A stretch of 64,000 nt of DNA from Darksidea phi. Taxonomy: Eukaryota > Ascomycota > Dothideomycetes > Pleosporales > Lentitheciaceae. The stretch is taken from the NCBI GenBank assembly GCA_030770425.1, contig JASJFT010000198.1, forward strand, positions 1 through 64,000, written 5' to 3'. The notes beneath the pieces are model-generated. The model had not been told where the DNA came from, ran no database searches, and saw nothing but the letters and a program-made list of their open reading frames with translations. Below, piece by piece: positions 25,305 through 39,637 of the stretch; positions within the stretch are counted from its first letter, which is position 1, and every line of letters starts with the position of its first letter. Made by a program: the position numbers and the translations under genes.

Positions 25305-25739
25305 TATTATAACTCTAGGATTAGAAGAATATAGGGTAAGCTTTAATAAGGCTAGAATAGTCGAGCTATACTTAATTAGTAATCTAATATTATATAACTT
25401 AGAAGTTATAGAAGTTACTAAGATAACTACTTCTATAACTACTATAGAAGTTATAGAAGCTATAGAAGTTACTACTTCTACTACTACTATTACTCCCTTA
25501 AGGAGTAAGGATAGGTATAAGAGAATAGAGAATCTCTTAGACTTTCTATTTTAATTCCTTATAGTTAATTCCCTTTAGTTTATCTAATACTTACGAATAA
25601 GATTAGATCTTTTCCTAAGTAGTTATTTTAGTAATAGAATTTATTAACTTAACCTTAATCTATTAAAATTTAACGATATAATAAACGTACTATTAGCCCT
25701 AATCTAGATCCTATATTAAAGTATATATAATATATAATA
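25305..25739 (+). repeat. B2 LTR, first of tandem array
   Basis: 435 bases, tattataact...tataata. It contains an imperfect palindromic run of agaagt/acttct units (about 25400-25505) typical of the B2 U3. The shared B-family end begins near 25550. Confidence 0.92.
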
Positions 25740-25799
25740 TATTAACTACCTTAAATCTAGATTATATTAAATATAGTAACTCTATTTAGTTTATATAAT

Positions 25800-28093
25800 A
25801 CTTCTAGAGGAAGTATAATAGGAGCTCTAACGGTAGATCTAGCTACTCTCGTTTAGTAATAAGTAGCTTAAATAGTAGAGATATAGTAAGCTATAGTATT
25901 ACTATAAAAAGCGCTATAATAGGTAAAAGTAGAACTTAGTAGAAAAGTAAAAGTTAAGATATCTAAAAGATATAATAGTAATAAGGAAGGCCTAAAGCTA
26001 TTCCTTACGTAAATAGACCTATACTATTAGTTTAACTCTACTATATTTACTAATAATTAGGATAAAATTCTTATAGTAGGTATATATATAATAGGGAAAG
26101 TAGTAGTATAGATATAACCTCTAGTCGACGATTATATAGCTAACGAAGATACTCTAATAAAGTAATATAACGAAATAAAGGTAATATTTATAAATTAGAA
26201 CTCCTTTAAGAAATAAATATATATAGTCTTCGGGGATATTAATAAGATCTAGTAAGTAGAATATAAGATTTAGAGACTAAAATAAATAAAGTTAGTAGGA
26301 GTCTATACTACCGAATTTAAATAACTATAGTATAAGATTAATTAGGACGATATCCCTCTTATAGTTATATATTATAATAGACTTAAGAAAGTAATTAAAG
26401 ATAAGCTATCTAGACTTAAAAAGCTAGATAATTTAATAGAATTAATCGAGATAATAATCTATATTAATAATCGACTATATAAACGAGCGTTTAAAAAGTA
26501 AGATATTATAGAACTAGTTAGAGTCTATAAAAAGGAGTAGTTAGCTTTTAAGTATAGTTTCTATAAGGGTTATAATAAAATAGATATTAATATAGTCTAA
26601 GAAAAGAAATATTTAAAGAGTAAAAAATATAACTAAGGTAAAAAGCTATAGAAAGTCCTAGTAGATAAGATAAAATAATATCGAGATAAAAAAGTATATC
26701 TATACTATAGTATATAGGAATACTTTACTAAAGAATATAATAACGAAAAGAAAAATATAGAAAGCTAGAACGGCGCTAAATATATAAATATAATTAGATA
26801 TAATAAGAAAAAAGAAACTAAGTCTAACTTAATATCTAAAATATAGTACGACGTTAATAAGTAGAATAAGGTCGAAGAAGTTAATCGATAATAAGGAGAC
26901 CTAGAGCTCGAAATAGAAGAATTAATACTTTTAGAGCTAAGAGAAGTAGCTATAGAAGATATTTTCTAATAACTAGTATATAATAAATATTAGATATATA
27001 GGACTAGCTAATATATTATAAAATACTACGCTAGAGAAGTAAAGCTAGTATATATTACTAGCGAATAAGACTAATAGATAATAGACTAGGTCTTAAAATT
27101 CTAAGGACCGAAAGGCTATAGAATAATATAGGATCGAGATAGTTTAGAATATAAGAATCTACTATTTATATAATATATAAGGGAATATAAATATTATATA
27201 TAATAGAAAGAAGAAGTTATAATACTCTCTAGGGATCCTTTATATATATATCTTTAGAACGAGGAATATCTAATAGTAGAATACTATTTCTACGACTATA
27301 ATAATTAGACTAAAGAATATAAAGACTAAAGATAGTTAGAATAGAATAGTTACTATAATAATAAATATAAAAAGTACTTTTTAATAAAATATACTATAGG
27401 GTAATAGTTATATAAACTAACTAGAACGGATACTAAGAACTATAAAAGAGATATTAACTATAGAGTTATATATAAGAAACCTAGTTATAAAGTCTTATAT
27501 TAGATATACTATAAAAGAATATATATTTTATACTTAGTATAAAAAGAACTTACGGCTAGAAGGAAAGAGAATATCTTCTATTAGAATCTTAAGAGAAAGG
27601 AATACCTTATAGAGTAGTACGAGTAATATAGTTACCTAATATAGAATAGAAATAGTTCTAAAAACCTAAAGATTAGTAAATAGCTAAGGGTACTAGATAT
27701 ATAGTAGGGATATTATAATATCTAAAATAATAGGATAAATATAAAGTCTATTAACTAGAATATACTATTACTAAATAGAGATTTAGAAGTAGAACTATAA
27801 TAGATATTAAACTAGAAAATACCTCGTAGAATTAAAAAAGAAGAGAATTTAAAGTTAGAGTAGTTAGACGAGTCGTTCCTTTAACGAAATACTTAAAAGC
27901 TAGAAGATACCCCTAAGAAATAGAACCTCTATAATAATAAACTAAAAAACTAGATTATTATTAGCTACGTAAGAGTCGTATTAATAAAAGTACTTAAAAG
28001 ATAACTCTATAAATTATATAAGAAAATATCTAATAACTAACTAGATTAGAAGTAAATATATAGATTTATAGATAGAAAGTCTAAACTATTATA
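25800..28093 (+). pseudogene. B2 gag remnant, tandem unit 1
   Basis: Same layout as B1 gag. The capsid region is followed by the zinc knuckle at 26697-26738 (Tyr codons at the Cys and His positions, retained C-x2-C-x4-H-x4-C spacing), then a long extension in the same frame (0 mod 3). There are many TAA/TAG codons and no ATG. Pol follows in the -1 frame, as in every B copy here. Confidence 0.82.
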
Positions 28094-31000
28094 AATAGTA
28101 GAGTAGAATTTATACTTTTATTATTACGGATAGTAGAGAAATATAGGATTTCTTATTAAATTAAGATAAAATCTATATAAGTAGAACTTAGAGATAAATT
28201 ATCTATAGAATATAAAGGAGATATAATTTACTTTAAAATATAAAAAGTAATCCTAGAGGTAGAGAATATTAGAGACTATCGTAGATTCGATATTATAGAA
28301 ATCGAAGATATTAATATAATTATTAGTTATAATTAGCTAGTAAAATATAATCTATAAATAGATTAGAAGTTATATAAAGTACTAGACTATAAATAGGTAG
28401 CTCGAGTTATAGGAATTAGAAGACTAGGTAGATCTAGCTATAAGATCTAGTATATACCCTAGAAAGGAAAAATAGACTTAATTTTATCTTATAAGATTAT
28501 AAGAATCTATAAAAAGAACTTATAGAAAGTTAGTATTATTATAGTATAAAGAGTCGCGACTATATAGAAAGGACTACGACTAATAATACCTCGAGATTAT
28601 AAGGAATTCTAAGAGTTATTTAAAGAATATCTAGATATAGACTTACTAGAGTACTAGAAATAGAATTATAAGATATACTTAGAAAAAGATATAAAGTTTA
28701 AGTCTAAATCTATATACTTATTAATAGTAAATTAATAAGAAGAATTAAAAGAGTATCTTATAAAGAACCTAAAGAGGGGATATATTAGAGAAAGTTAGAG
28801 CTTTATAATATTACTAATTCTATTTATTCTAAAGAAGAATAGAAAGTTATAACTTTATATAGACTATAGACGTTTAAATAATATTATAAAGAAAAATAAA
28901 TATCTATTATTATTAATTAGAGAACTTATAGACTAGCTTTAAGAAGTTAAGTAGATTATAAAATTTAATATTTAAGAAGAATTCTATAGAATTCGAATAG
29001 TAAAAGAGTATAAAAAGTATATAGTATTTAAAATCTAATATAGACTCTATAAGTATAGAGTTATACTATTTAGACTAATAAATATACTAGTAATATTTTA
29101 GTTAGTTATTAATAGAATACTAAATAAATACTTAGATATATTCTATATAATATATCTAGATAATATTCTTATATATAGTAAAGGAATACTAGAAGAATAT
29201 AAAGAATATATAAAAAAAGTACTATAAAAGTTATAATAGAATAAGTTATTACTTTACCTAAATAAATATAAATTCTATAAAATAGAGACTAAATACCTAG
29301 ATTTTATTATTTTATAAGAAGAAGTATTTATAGACCCTAAGAAAGTATAAACTATAAGAAAATAGCTAACTCTAATATTAGTTAAGGACGTATAATCCTT
29401 TTTAAGATTTACTAACTTTTACTAAAAGTTTATTAAGGATTACTCGAAAACTATAGCTCTACTTATAGAGGTAACTAAGAAGAAAAAGAGATTTTAATAG
29501 AACTAAAAATAATAGGAAGCTTTTAATAAGTTTAAGATTCTATTTATATTAGTATCTATATTATAGATATATAATCTAATAAAATCTCTTAGAGTAGAAA
29601 CGGATATATTAAATTATATACTAGAAGTAATACTTATCTAGTAAGGAAAAGATAGAAAATAGAGACTAGTATTCTACTACTTATATAAGTTTAGTAAAGA
29701 AGAAGTAAATTATAATATATATAATAAGAAACTTAGTACTATTATATTAGTATTTAAATAATAGAGACTATAGCTTATAAGAGCTAAGTATAAGATTAAG
29801 GTTATTATAAATTATTAGAACCTTACGAGTTTTATAACTACAAAGAAACTTAACTAATAATAATTTTAATAATTAGAATTACTAGTAGATTATAATTTTA
29901 AGATAAGTTACTAGCTAGAAATACTAAATAGAGCGGCGGATACTCTTAGTAGAAGATCGGACTTTTAAGATATTAATAAATCTATTATATATAAATTAGT
30001 TCTATAAAGAGAACCTAACGGAACTCTTATATATAACTACGCGAGGTTAGCTAAAATTATAGTAGTAGTAGATATTAAGAAAAAATAGAGGAATAAGGTC
30101 TAAGAAATTATTAAAGATATTAATAGAATACTAGAGGGAGATAATATATACTTTAAAAAGAAAGAATACTCTACTCTAATAAATAACTTAAAAATAAGAT
30201 CTTATATACTACTAAGTTTAAGAGAAGACTTAATATAGAAAATCTATAAGAGTAAGATACTAGAATACTTAGATATTAATAAAATAGTTAGATATATAGA
30301 TAGAGAATACCTACTTACTAATATAAGAGAGGAAGTCTAGAAAGTAATAGATAACTATTTAGAATATTCTAAGAATAAATCTAAGAGATATAAGTCCTAT
30401 AGATTACTTTAACTATTAGTACTATCTATACGACTATAGACTTATATTATAATAGACTTTATAGTAAAATTACTATTATTATTAGAATTAAGATTAAAAA
30501 GGTTATATAATATAATTATAGTAATTATAGACTAATTAACTAAAGTAGTATACTTTATTCCGACGAACGAAGTAATTATAGTAGAAAATATAACTTACGA
30601 GGTTAAGAGAATATTTATTATTAACTATAAATTACTAGAATAAATCCTTATAAATAGGGATAAACTATTTACTTTAAAGTTTTAAAGTACGTTACTTATA
30701 AAACTAAAAATTAAAAAAAAGCTATTAACTAGCTTTTATTTATAAATAAATAGTTAAATAGAATAAATAAACTAGACTCTAGAGGAGTATCTAAGGTTCT
30801 ATATTAATAAGTTATAGAATAACTAGGTTAAATTACTATTAATAATATAACTAGTATATAATAGTAAGAAGTCTATAATAACTAAATACTTACTATATTA
30901 TATAAACTATAAATATAAGCTAATAACTTATAGAGATCTAAAGGATATTAAGAGTATATCTACTAAGGTAGAAGAGAAAGTCTATTTAATATAAGAATTA

Positions 31001-31520
31001 TATAAAGAACTTAGTATATAAATAGTATATAGGAATCTTATAATAGCTAAAATAGTAAATAAAAGAAGGTTTAAGGGACTAATCCTTAAGAGAGGGGATA
31101 AAGTTTTTCTTTTATAATAAAATCTAAAAACTAAATATCTATATAATAAACTAGATAATTTATAAATTAGACTATTTAAAATTAAAGAAAAAATAGAATT
31201 AGTTAACTATAGACTAAAGCTAGTTAAGGGTATAAGAATATATCTAGTATTCTATATATTATTACTAGAACTAGTACTAGAAGACGCTAAAGTAGCTACT
31301 AATATCGAACTTAAGGATAAGGAATACGAAGTTAAGAAAATTTAAGAACTATAAAAATTTAGATATTAGTAGAAATACTTAGTTAAATAGGTAGAATAAC
31401 TTATTAACTAGAATATATAGGAATTAATTAAGAACCTATAGGGCTACTAGAGGCTAGTTAAGTAGTATTACTAGAAGTATTTAAAGGCGGAGGCTTCTAA
31501 CTATCTAAGAAAGAAAAGTT
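28085..31520 (+). pseudogene. B2 pol remnant, tandem unit 1
   Basis: Frame 2 mod 3. The protease box at 28094 reads N-S-R-V in place of D-S-G-A. The RT box at 29153-29164 reads YLDN, with one catalytic Asp codon changed by G-to-A. RNaseH and integrase follow in the same order as in B1. The chromodomain lies at about 31316-31475. Inactivated by numerous TAA/TAG codons. Confidence 0.86.
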
Positions 31521-32253
31521 AACGGACTTATATAGTAAGGGTTACTATAGTAACTCGAGTAAGTTAGAAAAAGTAGAATATTTAGCTTTCTTTTACTCTA
31601 ACTAATTTAGCTTTTTAAGGGATATAAGCTTATAATAGTATATTTTAGTATTACGACGTTTTAGATTCTAAAGCTACTTTAAGAGATAGACTTTATAAGT
31701 ATAAAGCTTAGTTATTTAAATAAAAATCTTATTATAGATAGAATATATAGTATCTAGTTTAGTCTAAAAATTAGATTTTTATTTATCTATCTTCGTCTAA
31801 TCTCTCTTAGTTACTACTAGGTTATACTTTAATCTATAATAGATATACTTTATATAAAAATTAAATTAAAGGTTAATATAATAAGTTCGAGAAGGCCGTA
31901 TAGTATAATAATAGAAATAAGATATTAGTATAGAATAAGAATAAGTAAATAGATAATCTATAAGACGACGATAATATTTAGAATAAGTTATCGTAGAAGT
32001 CTTAGGTATTATTAGAACCTAGGAAGTTAATTAAGAATAAAGGATAATTAATTCTATATAAATAATAGATCGATTATTCTTATATATTATTAAAAGAATA
32101 GAATAACTATAGTTCTAGATAGACTATATAGTATATATACGTAGGATATAGTATAGCTTAGAAAAAGAAACCTACTAAGTAAAGGTACTATTAGCTAGAG
32201 TATAATAGATATAATAAAATCTTTAAGGACGAAGCTTAGGAGAAGGGAGCGAG
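31521..32253 (+). other. B2 3' region, tandem unit 1
   Basis: Lies between pol and LTR. Its sequence is unrelated by eye to the B1 3' region but present in every B2 copy (38470-39202, 46144-46876 and the minus-strand pieces). A former reading frame is possible on the plus strand, but no domain was recognised. It ends in the polypurine tract ggagaagggagcgag. Confidence 0.6.
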
Positions 32254-32688
32254 TATTATAACCCTAGAATTAGAAGAATACGAGGTAAGCTTTAATAAGA
32301 CTAGAATAGCTAAGCTATATTTAATTAGTAATCTAATATTATATAACTTAAAAGTTATAGAAGTTACTAAGATAACTACTTCTATAATTACTATAGAAGT
32401 TATAGAAACTATAGAAGTTATTACTTCTACTACTATTACTACTCCCTTAAGAAGTAAGGATAGGTATAAAAGAGTAGAGAATCTCTTAGACTTTTTATTT
32501 TAATTCCTTATAATTAATTTCCTTTAGTTTATCTAATATTTACGAATAAGATTAGATCTTTTTCTAAGTAATTATTCTAGTAATAAAATTTATTAACTTA
32601 ATCTTAACTTATTAAAATCTAATAGTATAATAAATATACTATCGGCCCTAATCTAGATTCTATATTAAAGTATATATAATATATAATA
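32254..32688 (+). repeat. B2 LTR, shared middle LTR of tandem array
   Basis: 435 bases. It follows the polypurine tract of unit 1 and precedes the leader of unit 2, so it serves as 3' LTR of one and 5' LTR of the other. There is no 5-bp duplication around it. Confidence 0.92.
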
Positions 32689-32748
32689 TATTAACTATCT
32701 TAAATCTAGGTTACGTTAAATATAGTAATTCTATCTAGCTTATATAAT

Positions 32749-35042
32749 ACTTCTAGAGGAAGTATAATAGAAGCTCTAATAACGAATCTAGCTACTCTTA
32801 TTTAGTAATAAGTAGCTTAGATAGTAGAGATATAGTAAACTATAGTATTATTATAAGAAGTACTATAATAGGTAAGAGTAGAACTTAGTAGAAAAGTAAA
32901 AGTTAAGATACTTAAAAGATATAATAGTAATAAGAAAGGTCTAAAACTATTTCTTACGTAGATAGACCTATACTATTAGTTTAACTCTACTATATTTACT
33001 AGTAATTAGAATAGGATCCTTATAGTAGGTATATATATAATAGAGAAAGTAGTAGTATAGATATAATCTCTAGTTAATAATTATATAACTAACGAAGATA
33101 CTCTAATAAAATAACGTAATAAAATAAAGGTAGTATTTATAGATTAGAACTCCTTTAAGAAATAAATATATATAGTTTTTAAAAATATTAATAAGGTCTA
33201 GTAAGTAAAGTATAAGATTTAGAGACTAAAATAAATAAAGTTAATAGAAGTCTATACTACTAAATTTAAATAACTATAGTATAAGATTAATTAGGACGAT
33301 ACCTCTCTTATAGTTATATATTATAATAGACTTAAGAAAGTAGTTAAAGACGAGCTATCTAGACTTAAGAAGCTAGATAACCTAATAGAATTAATCGAGA
33401 TAATAATCTATATTAATAACTAACTATATAAATAAGTACTTAAAAAGTAAAATACTATAGAACTAGTTAGAGTCTATAAAAAGAAGTAGTTAGCTTCTAA
33501 GTATAGTTTCTATAAGGATTATAATAAAATAAATATTAATATAATCTAAGAAAAGAAATACCTAAAGAGTAAAAAATATAACTAAGATAGGAAGTTATAG
33601 AAAGTTCTAGTAGATAAAATAAAATAATATTAAGACGAAAAAGTATATCTACGCTATAGTATATAAGAATACTTCGCTAAAGAATATAGTAATAAAAAGA
33701 AAAATATAGAAAGTTAGAACGGTATTAGATATATAAATATAATTAGATATAATAAGAAAAAAGAAATTAAGTCTAACTTAATACTTAAAATATAGTACGA
33801 CGTTAGTAGGTAAAACGAGATTAAAGAAGTTAATTAATAATAAGAAGACCTAGAGCTTAAAATAGAAGAATTAATACTCTTAGAGCTAAGAGAAGTAGCT
33901 ATAGAAGATATTTTCTAATAACTAGTATATAATAAATATTAGATATATAGAACTAGCTAATATATTATAAAATACTATACTAGAGAAGTAAAACTAGTAT
34001 ACGTTACTAGCGAACGAGGCTAGTAGATAATAGACTAGATCTTAAAACTCTAAGGGCTAGAAGGCTATAGGGTAACGTAGAATCGAAATAGTTTAGAATA
34101 TAAAAACCTATTATTTATATAATATATAGAGGAATATAAATATTATATATAATAGAAAAAGGAAGTTATAATACTTCTTAGGGATTCTTTATATATATAC
34201 CTTTAAAACGAGAAATACTTAATAATAGGATATTATCTTTATAACTATAATAATTAGACTAAAGAATACGAAGACTAGGAATAGCTAGAATAGAATAGCT
34301 ATTATAATAATAAATATAAAAAGTACTTTCTAATAAAATATACTATAGGGCGATAGCTACGTAGATTAACTAGGGTAGATACTAAGAACTATAAAAGAGA
34401 TATTAACTATAGGGTTATATATAAGAAACCTAGTTATAAAGCCTTATATTAAATATATTATAAAAGAATATATATTCTATATCTAGTATAAAAAGAACTT
34501 ATAACTAGAAGAAAAAGGAATATCTTCTATTAGAATCTTAAGAGGAGGGAATATCTTATAGAGTAGTACGAGTAATATAGTTATCTAATATAAAATAGAA
34601 ATAGTTCTAAAAATCTAGAGATTAGTAGATAGCTAAGAGTACTAGGTATATAGTAGGGATATTATAATACCTAAAATAATAGAATAAATACGAAGTCTAT
34701 TAACTAGAATATATCGTTATTAAATAGAGACTTAGAAGTAGAACTATAATAGATACTAAACTAAAAAATACCTTATAGAATTAGAAAAGAAAAGAATTTA
34801 AAGTTAGAGTAGTTAGGTAAATCGCTTCTCTAACGAAATACTTAAAAGCTAGAAGATACCTCTAAGAAATAGAACCTCTATAATAATAAACTAAAAAACT
34901 AGGTTATTATTAGCTATATAAGAGTCGCGCTAATAAAAGTATTTAAAAGATAACTTTATAAATTATATAAGAAAATATCTAATAATTAACTAAGTTAAAA
35001 ATAGATATACGAATTTATAGATAAAAAGTCTAAGCTATTATA
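32749..35042 (+). pseudogene. B2 gag remnant, tandem unit 2
   Basis: Collinear with unit 1 at a constant offset of 6949 bases, with no indel. The zinc knuckle lies at 33646-33687, with one ligand codon now Arg (cgc) and the others Tyr. The C-terminal extension is present. RIP stops occur throughout. Confidence 0.82.
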
Positions 35043-38000
35043 AATAGTAGAGTAGAGTTTATACTTCTATTATTATAGATAGTAGAGGAATATAGAATTT
35101 TTTACTAAACTAAGATAAAATCTATATAAGTAGAACTTAGAGATAAATTATCTATAGAATATAAAGGAGGTATAATTCGCCTTAAAATATAAGAAGTAAT
35201 TCTAGAGGTAGAGAATATTAGAGACTATTATAGATTCGATATTATAGAAATTAAAGATATTAATATAATTATTAGTTATAATTAGTTAGTAAAATATAAT
35301 CTATAAATAGATTAGAAGTTATATAAAGTACTAGACTATAAGTAGATAGCTTAAGTTATAGGAATTAAAAGACTAAATAGATTTAGCTATAAGATCTAGT
35401 ATATACCCTAAAAAGAAAAAATAGACTTAATTTTACTTTATAAGATTATAAGAATCTATAAGAAGAACTTATAGAAAGTTAGTATTATTATAGTATAAAG
35501 AGTTACGACTATATAGAAAGGACTATAACTAATAATAGCTTAAGACTATAAGAAATTCTAAAAGTTATTTAAAGAATATCCGGATATAGACTTATTAAAG
35601 TACTAAGAATAGAATTATAAGATATATCTAAAAGAAGATATAAAGCTTAAGTCTAGACCTATATACTCGTTAATAATAGATTAATAAGAAGAATTAAAAG
35701 AGTACCTTATAAAAAATCTAGAGAGGAGATATATTAAAGAAAGTTAGAGCTTTATAGTATTATCGATTCTATTTATTTTAAAGAAGAATAGAAAGTTACG
35801 ACTTTATATAAACTATAGATATTTAAATAATATTATAAAGAAAAATAAATATTTATTATTACTAATTAAAAAACTTATAGACTAGTTCTAAGGAGTTAAG
35901 TAGATTATAAAATTTAATATTTAAAAAGAATTCTATAAAATTTAAATAGTAAAAGGGTATAAAAAGTATATAGTATTTAAAACCCGATATAAACTCTATA
36001 AGTATAGAGTTATACTATTTAAACTAATAAATATACTAGTAATATTTTAGTTAGTTATTAATAGGATACTAAATAAATACTTAAATATATTCTATATAGT
36101 ATATCTAGATAATATTCTTATATATAGTAAAGGGATATTAAAAGAATATAAAGAATATATAAAAAAAGTATTATAAAAGTTATAGTAGAATAAGTTACTA
36201 CTTTACTTAAATAAATATAAATTCTATAAAATAGAGATCGAATACCTAGATTTTATTATTTTATAAGAAGAAGTATCTATAGACTCTAAGAAAGTATAGA
36301 CTATAAGAGAATAGTTAATTCTAATATTAGTTAAGGATATATAATTCTTTTTAGAATTTACTAACTTTTACTAGAAGTTTATTAGAGACTACTTAAAGAC
36401 TATAACTCTACTTATAGAGGTAACTAAGAAGAAAAAAAAATTTTAGTAAAACTAAAAATAATAAGAAACTTTTAATAAGTTTAAGACTCTATTTATATTA
36501 GTATTTATATTATAGATATATAATCTAATAAAATCTCTTAAAATAAAGACGGATATATTAGATTATATACTAGAAGTAATACTTATCTAATAAGAGAAAG
36601 ATAAAAAATAAAGACTAGTATTCTACTACTTATATAAGTTTAATAAAGAAGAAGTAAACTATAATATATATAATAAGAAACTTAGTACTATTATATTAGT
36701 ATTCGAATAATAAAGACTATAGCTTATAAAAGCTAAGTATAAGATTAAGATTATTATAGACTATTAGAACCTTATAAATTTTATAACTACGAAGAAACTT
36801 AATTAATAATAATTTTAATAGTTAGAATTACTAGTAGATTATAACTTTAAGATAAGTTACTAGTTAAAAATACTAAATAAAGCGACGGATACTCTTAGTA
36901 GAAGATTAGATCTTTAAGGTACCGATAAATCTATTATATATAAACTAGTTTTATAAAGAAAACCCGACGGAACTCTTATATATAACTACGCGAGGCTAGC
37001 TAAGATTATAGTAGTAGTAGATATTAAGAAAAAATAGAGAAATAAGACTCGAGAAACTATTAAGAACATTAATAGAATACTAGAGGGAGATAATATATAC
37101 TTTAAAAAAAAAGAATACTCTACTCTAATAAATAACTTAGAAATAAGACCTTATATATTACTAAGTCTAAAAGAAAACTTAATATAAGAAATCTATAAGA
37201 GTAAGATACTAAAATATCTAGGTATTAATAAAATAGTTAGATATATAGATAGAGAATACCTATTTACTAATATAAGAGAGAAAGTCTAGAAAGTAATAGA
37301 CGACTATTTAAAATATTCTAAGAATAAACCTAAGAGATATAAGCTCTATAGATTACTCTAACTATTAGTACTATTTATATAACTATAGACTTACGTTATA
37401 ATAGACTTTATAGTAAAGTTACTACTATTATTAAAATTAGAATTAGAAAGGTTATATAATATAATTATAGTAATTATAGACTAATTAACTAAAGTAGTAT
37501 ACTTTATTCCGATAAACGAAGTAATTATAGTAGAAAATATAGCTTATAAGGTTAAGAGAATACTTATTACTAATTATAGATTACTAGAATAAATCCTTAT
37601 AAATAGGGATAAACTATTTACTTTAAAATTTTAGAGTATATTACTTATAAAACTAGAAATTAAAAATAAGTTATTAACTAGCTTTTATTCGTAGATAGAT
37701 AGTTAAATAGAACGAACGAACTAGACTCTAGAAAAGTATTTAAGATTTTATATTAATAAGTTATAGAATAACTAAGTTAAATTACTATTAATAATATAAT
37801 TAGTATATAATAGTAAGAAGTTTATAATAACTAAATACTTACTATATTATATAAACTACGGATATAAGCTAATAACTTATAAAGATCTAAAGAATATCGA
37901 AAGTATATCTACTAGGGTAGAAAAGAAGATCTATTTAATATAAGAATTATATAAAGAACTTAGTATATAGATAGTATATAGGAACCTTATAATAGTTAAA

Positions 38001-38469
38001 ATAATAAATAAAAGAAGGCTTAAGAGACCGACCCTTAAAAAAGGGGATAAAATTTTCCTTTTACGATAAAATCTAAAAACTAAATATCTATATAATAAAT
38101 TAGATAATTTATAAATTAGACTATTTAAAATTAAAGAAAAAATAGGACTAGTTAACTATAGACTAAAGCTAATTAAGGGTATAAGAATATATCTAATATT
38201 CTACGTATTATTACTAGAACTAGTACTAGAAGACGCCGAAGTAGCTACTAATATCGAACTTAAGGACGAGGAATATAAGATTAAAGAAATTTAAGGATTA
38301 TAGAAGTTTAGATATTAGTAGAAATACTTAATTAAATAGATAGAATAGTCTACTAGCTAAAATATATAGGAACTAATTAAGAACCTATAAGACTACTAGA
38401 GATTAGTTAAATAGTATTACTAGAAGTACCTAGAGGTAAAGACTCTTAACTATCTAAGAAAGAAAAGTT
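35034..38469 (+). pseudogene. B2 pol remnant, tandem unit 2
   Basis: The protease box lies at about 35043, the RT box at 36102-36113 (YLDN), then RNaseH, integrase and the chromodomain at about 38265-38425. All positions are exactly 6949 bases from unit 1. Inactivated by TAA/TAG codons; frame order is as in the other B copies. Confidence 0.85.
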
Positions 38470-39202
38470 AATAGACTTATATAGTAAAGGTTACTATAGT
38501 AACTTAAGTAAGTTAGAAGAAGTAGAATATTTAGTTTCCTCTTACTCTAACTAATCTAGCTCCTTAAGGGATATAAGCTTATAACGATATATTTTAGTAT
38601 TATAATACTCTAGGTCCCGAAGTTACTTTAAGAGACGAGCTTTATAAGTATAAAGTTTAGCTATTTAAATAAAAGTCTTATTATAGGTAGAACATATAGT
38701 ATCTAGTTTAGTCTAAAGGTCGAATTTCTATTTATCTACCTTTATCTAATCTCTCTTAATTATTACTAGATTATACTTTAATTTATAACGAACGTACTCT
38801 ATATAAAAATTAGACTAAAGGTTAATATAATAAGTTCGAGGAGGCCGTATAGTATAATAATAGAAATAGAGTATTAGTATAGAATAAGAATAAGTAAATA
38901 GATAATCTATAAGATAATAATAATATTTAAAATAAGTTATTATAGGAGTTTTAAATATTATTAGAATCTAAAAAGTTAATTAAGAATAGAGGATAGTTAA
39001 CCTCGTATAAACGGTAGATTAATTACTCTTATATATTACTAAAAGAATAGAATAACTATAGTTCTAGATAGGCTATATAGTACGTATACGTAGGGTACGA
39101 TATAGTTTAAAAAAAGAAATCTACTAAGCGAGAATACTATTAGCTAGGGTATAGTAGATATAATAAAATCTTTAAAAACGAAGCTTAAAAGGAAGAAGTA
39201 AG
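38470..39202 (+). other. B2 3' region, tandem unit 2
   Basis: Same subfamily-specific 3' segment as 31521-32253, ending in a purine-rich tract before the LTR. No domain recognised. Confidence 0.6.
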
Positions 39203-39637
39203 TATTATAACCCTAGAATTAAAAGAATATAGGATAAGCTCTAACGAGACTAGAATAGCTAAGCTATACTTAGTTAGTAATTTAATATTACGTAACTTAG
39301 AAGTTATAGAAGTTACTAAGATAACTACTTTTATAACTACTATAGAAGTTATAAAAGCTATAGAAGTTACTACTTCTACTACTACTACTACTCTCTTAAG
39401 AAGTAAAGATAGATATAAGAGGATAGAGAATCTCTTAGACTTTCTATTTTAATTTCTTATAGTTAATTTTCTTTAATTTATCTAATATTTACGAATAAGA
39501 TTAGATCTTTTCCTAAGTAGTTATTTTAGTAATAGAATTCGTTAACTTAATCTTAATCTATTAAAATCTAATAGTATAATAAACGTATTATTAGTTCTAA
39601 TCTAGATTTTATATTAAAGTATATATAATATATAATA
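39203..39637 (+). repeat. B2 LTR, last of tandem array
   Basis: 435 bases. It is followed by ctata (39638-39642), the RIP-altered duplicate of ccgta at 25300-25304. Confidence 0.92.

Larger units (their letters stand above)
25305..39637 (+). mobile_element. Tandem B2 array: LTR-interior-LTR-interior-LTR
   Basis: Three 435-bp LTRs (25305-25739, 32254-32688 and 39203-39637) separate two interiors of exactly 6514 bp each. No target duplication lies beside the middle LTR. The outer flanks are ccgta (25300-25304) and ctata (39638-39642), identical apart from one C-to-T and one G-to-A. The minus-strand B2 sequence is continuous across the whole block, so this is one insertion that became, or arrived as, a dimer sharing a central LTR. 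Confidence 0.9.

Noticed and set aside
32254..32688. Two independent adjacent B2 insertions sharing a border
   Set aside because: There is no TSD around the middle LTR, and the outer flanks form one RIP-diverged duplicate, so a single tandem unit fits better.
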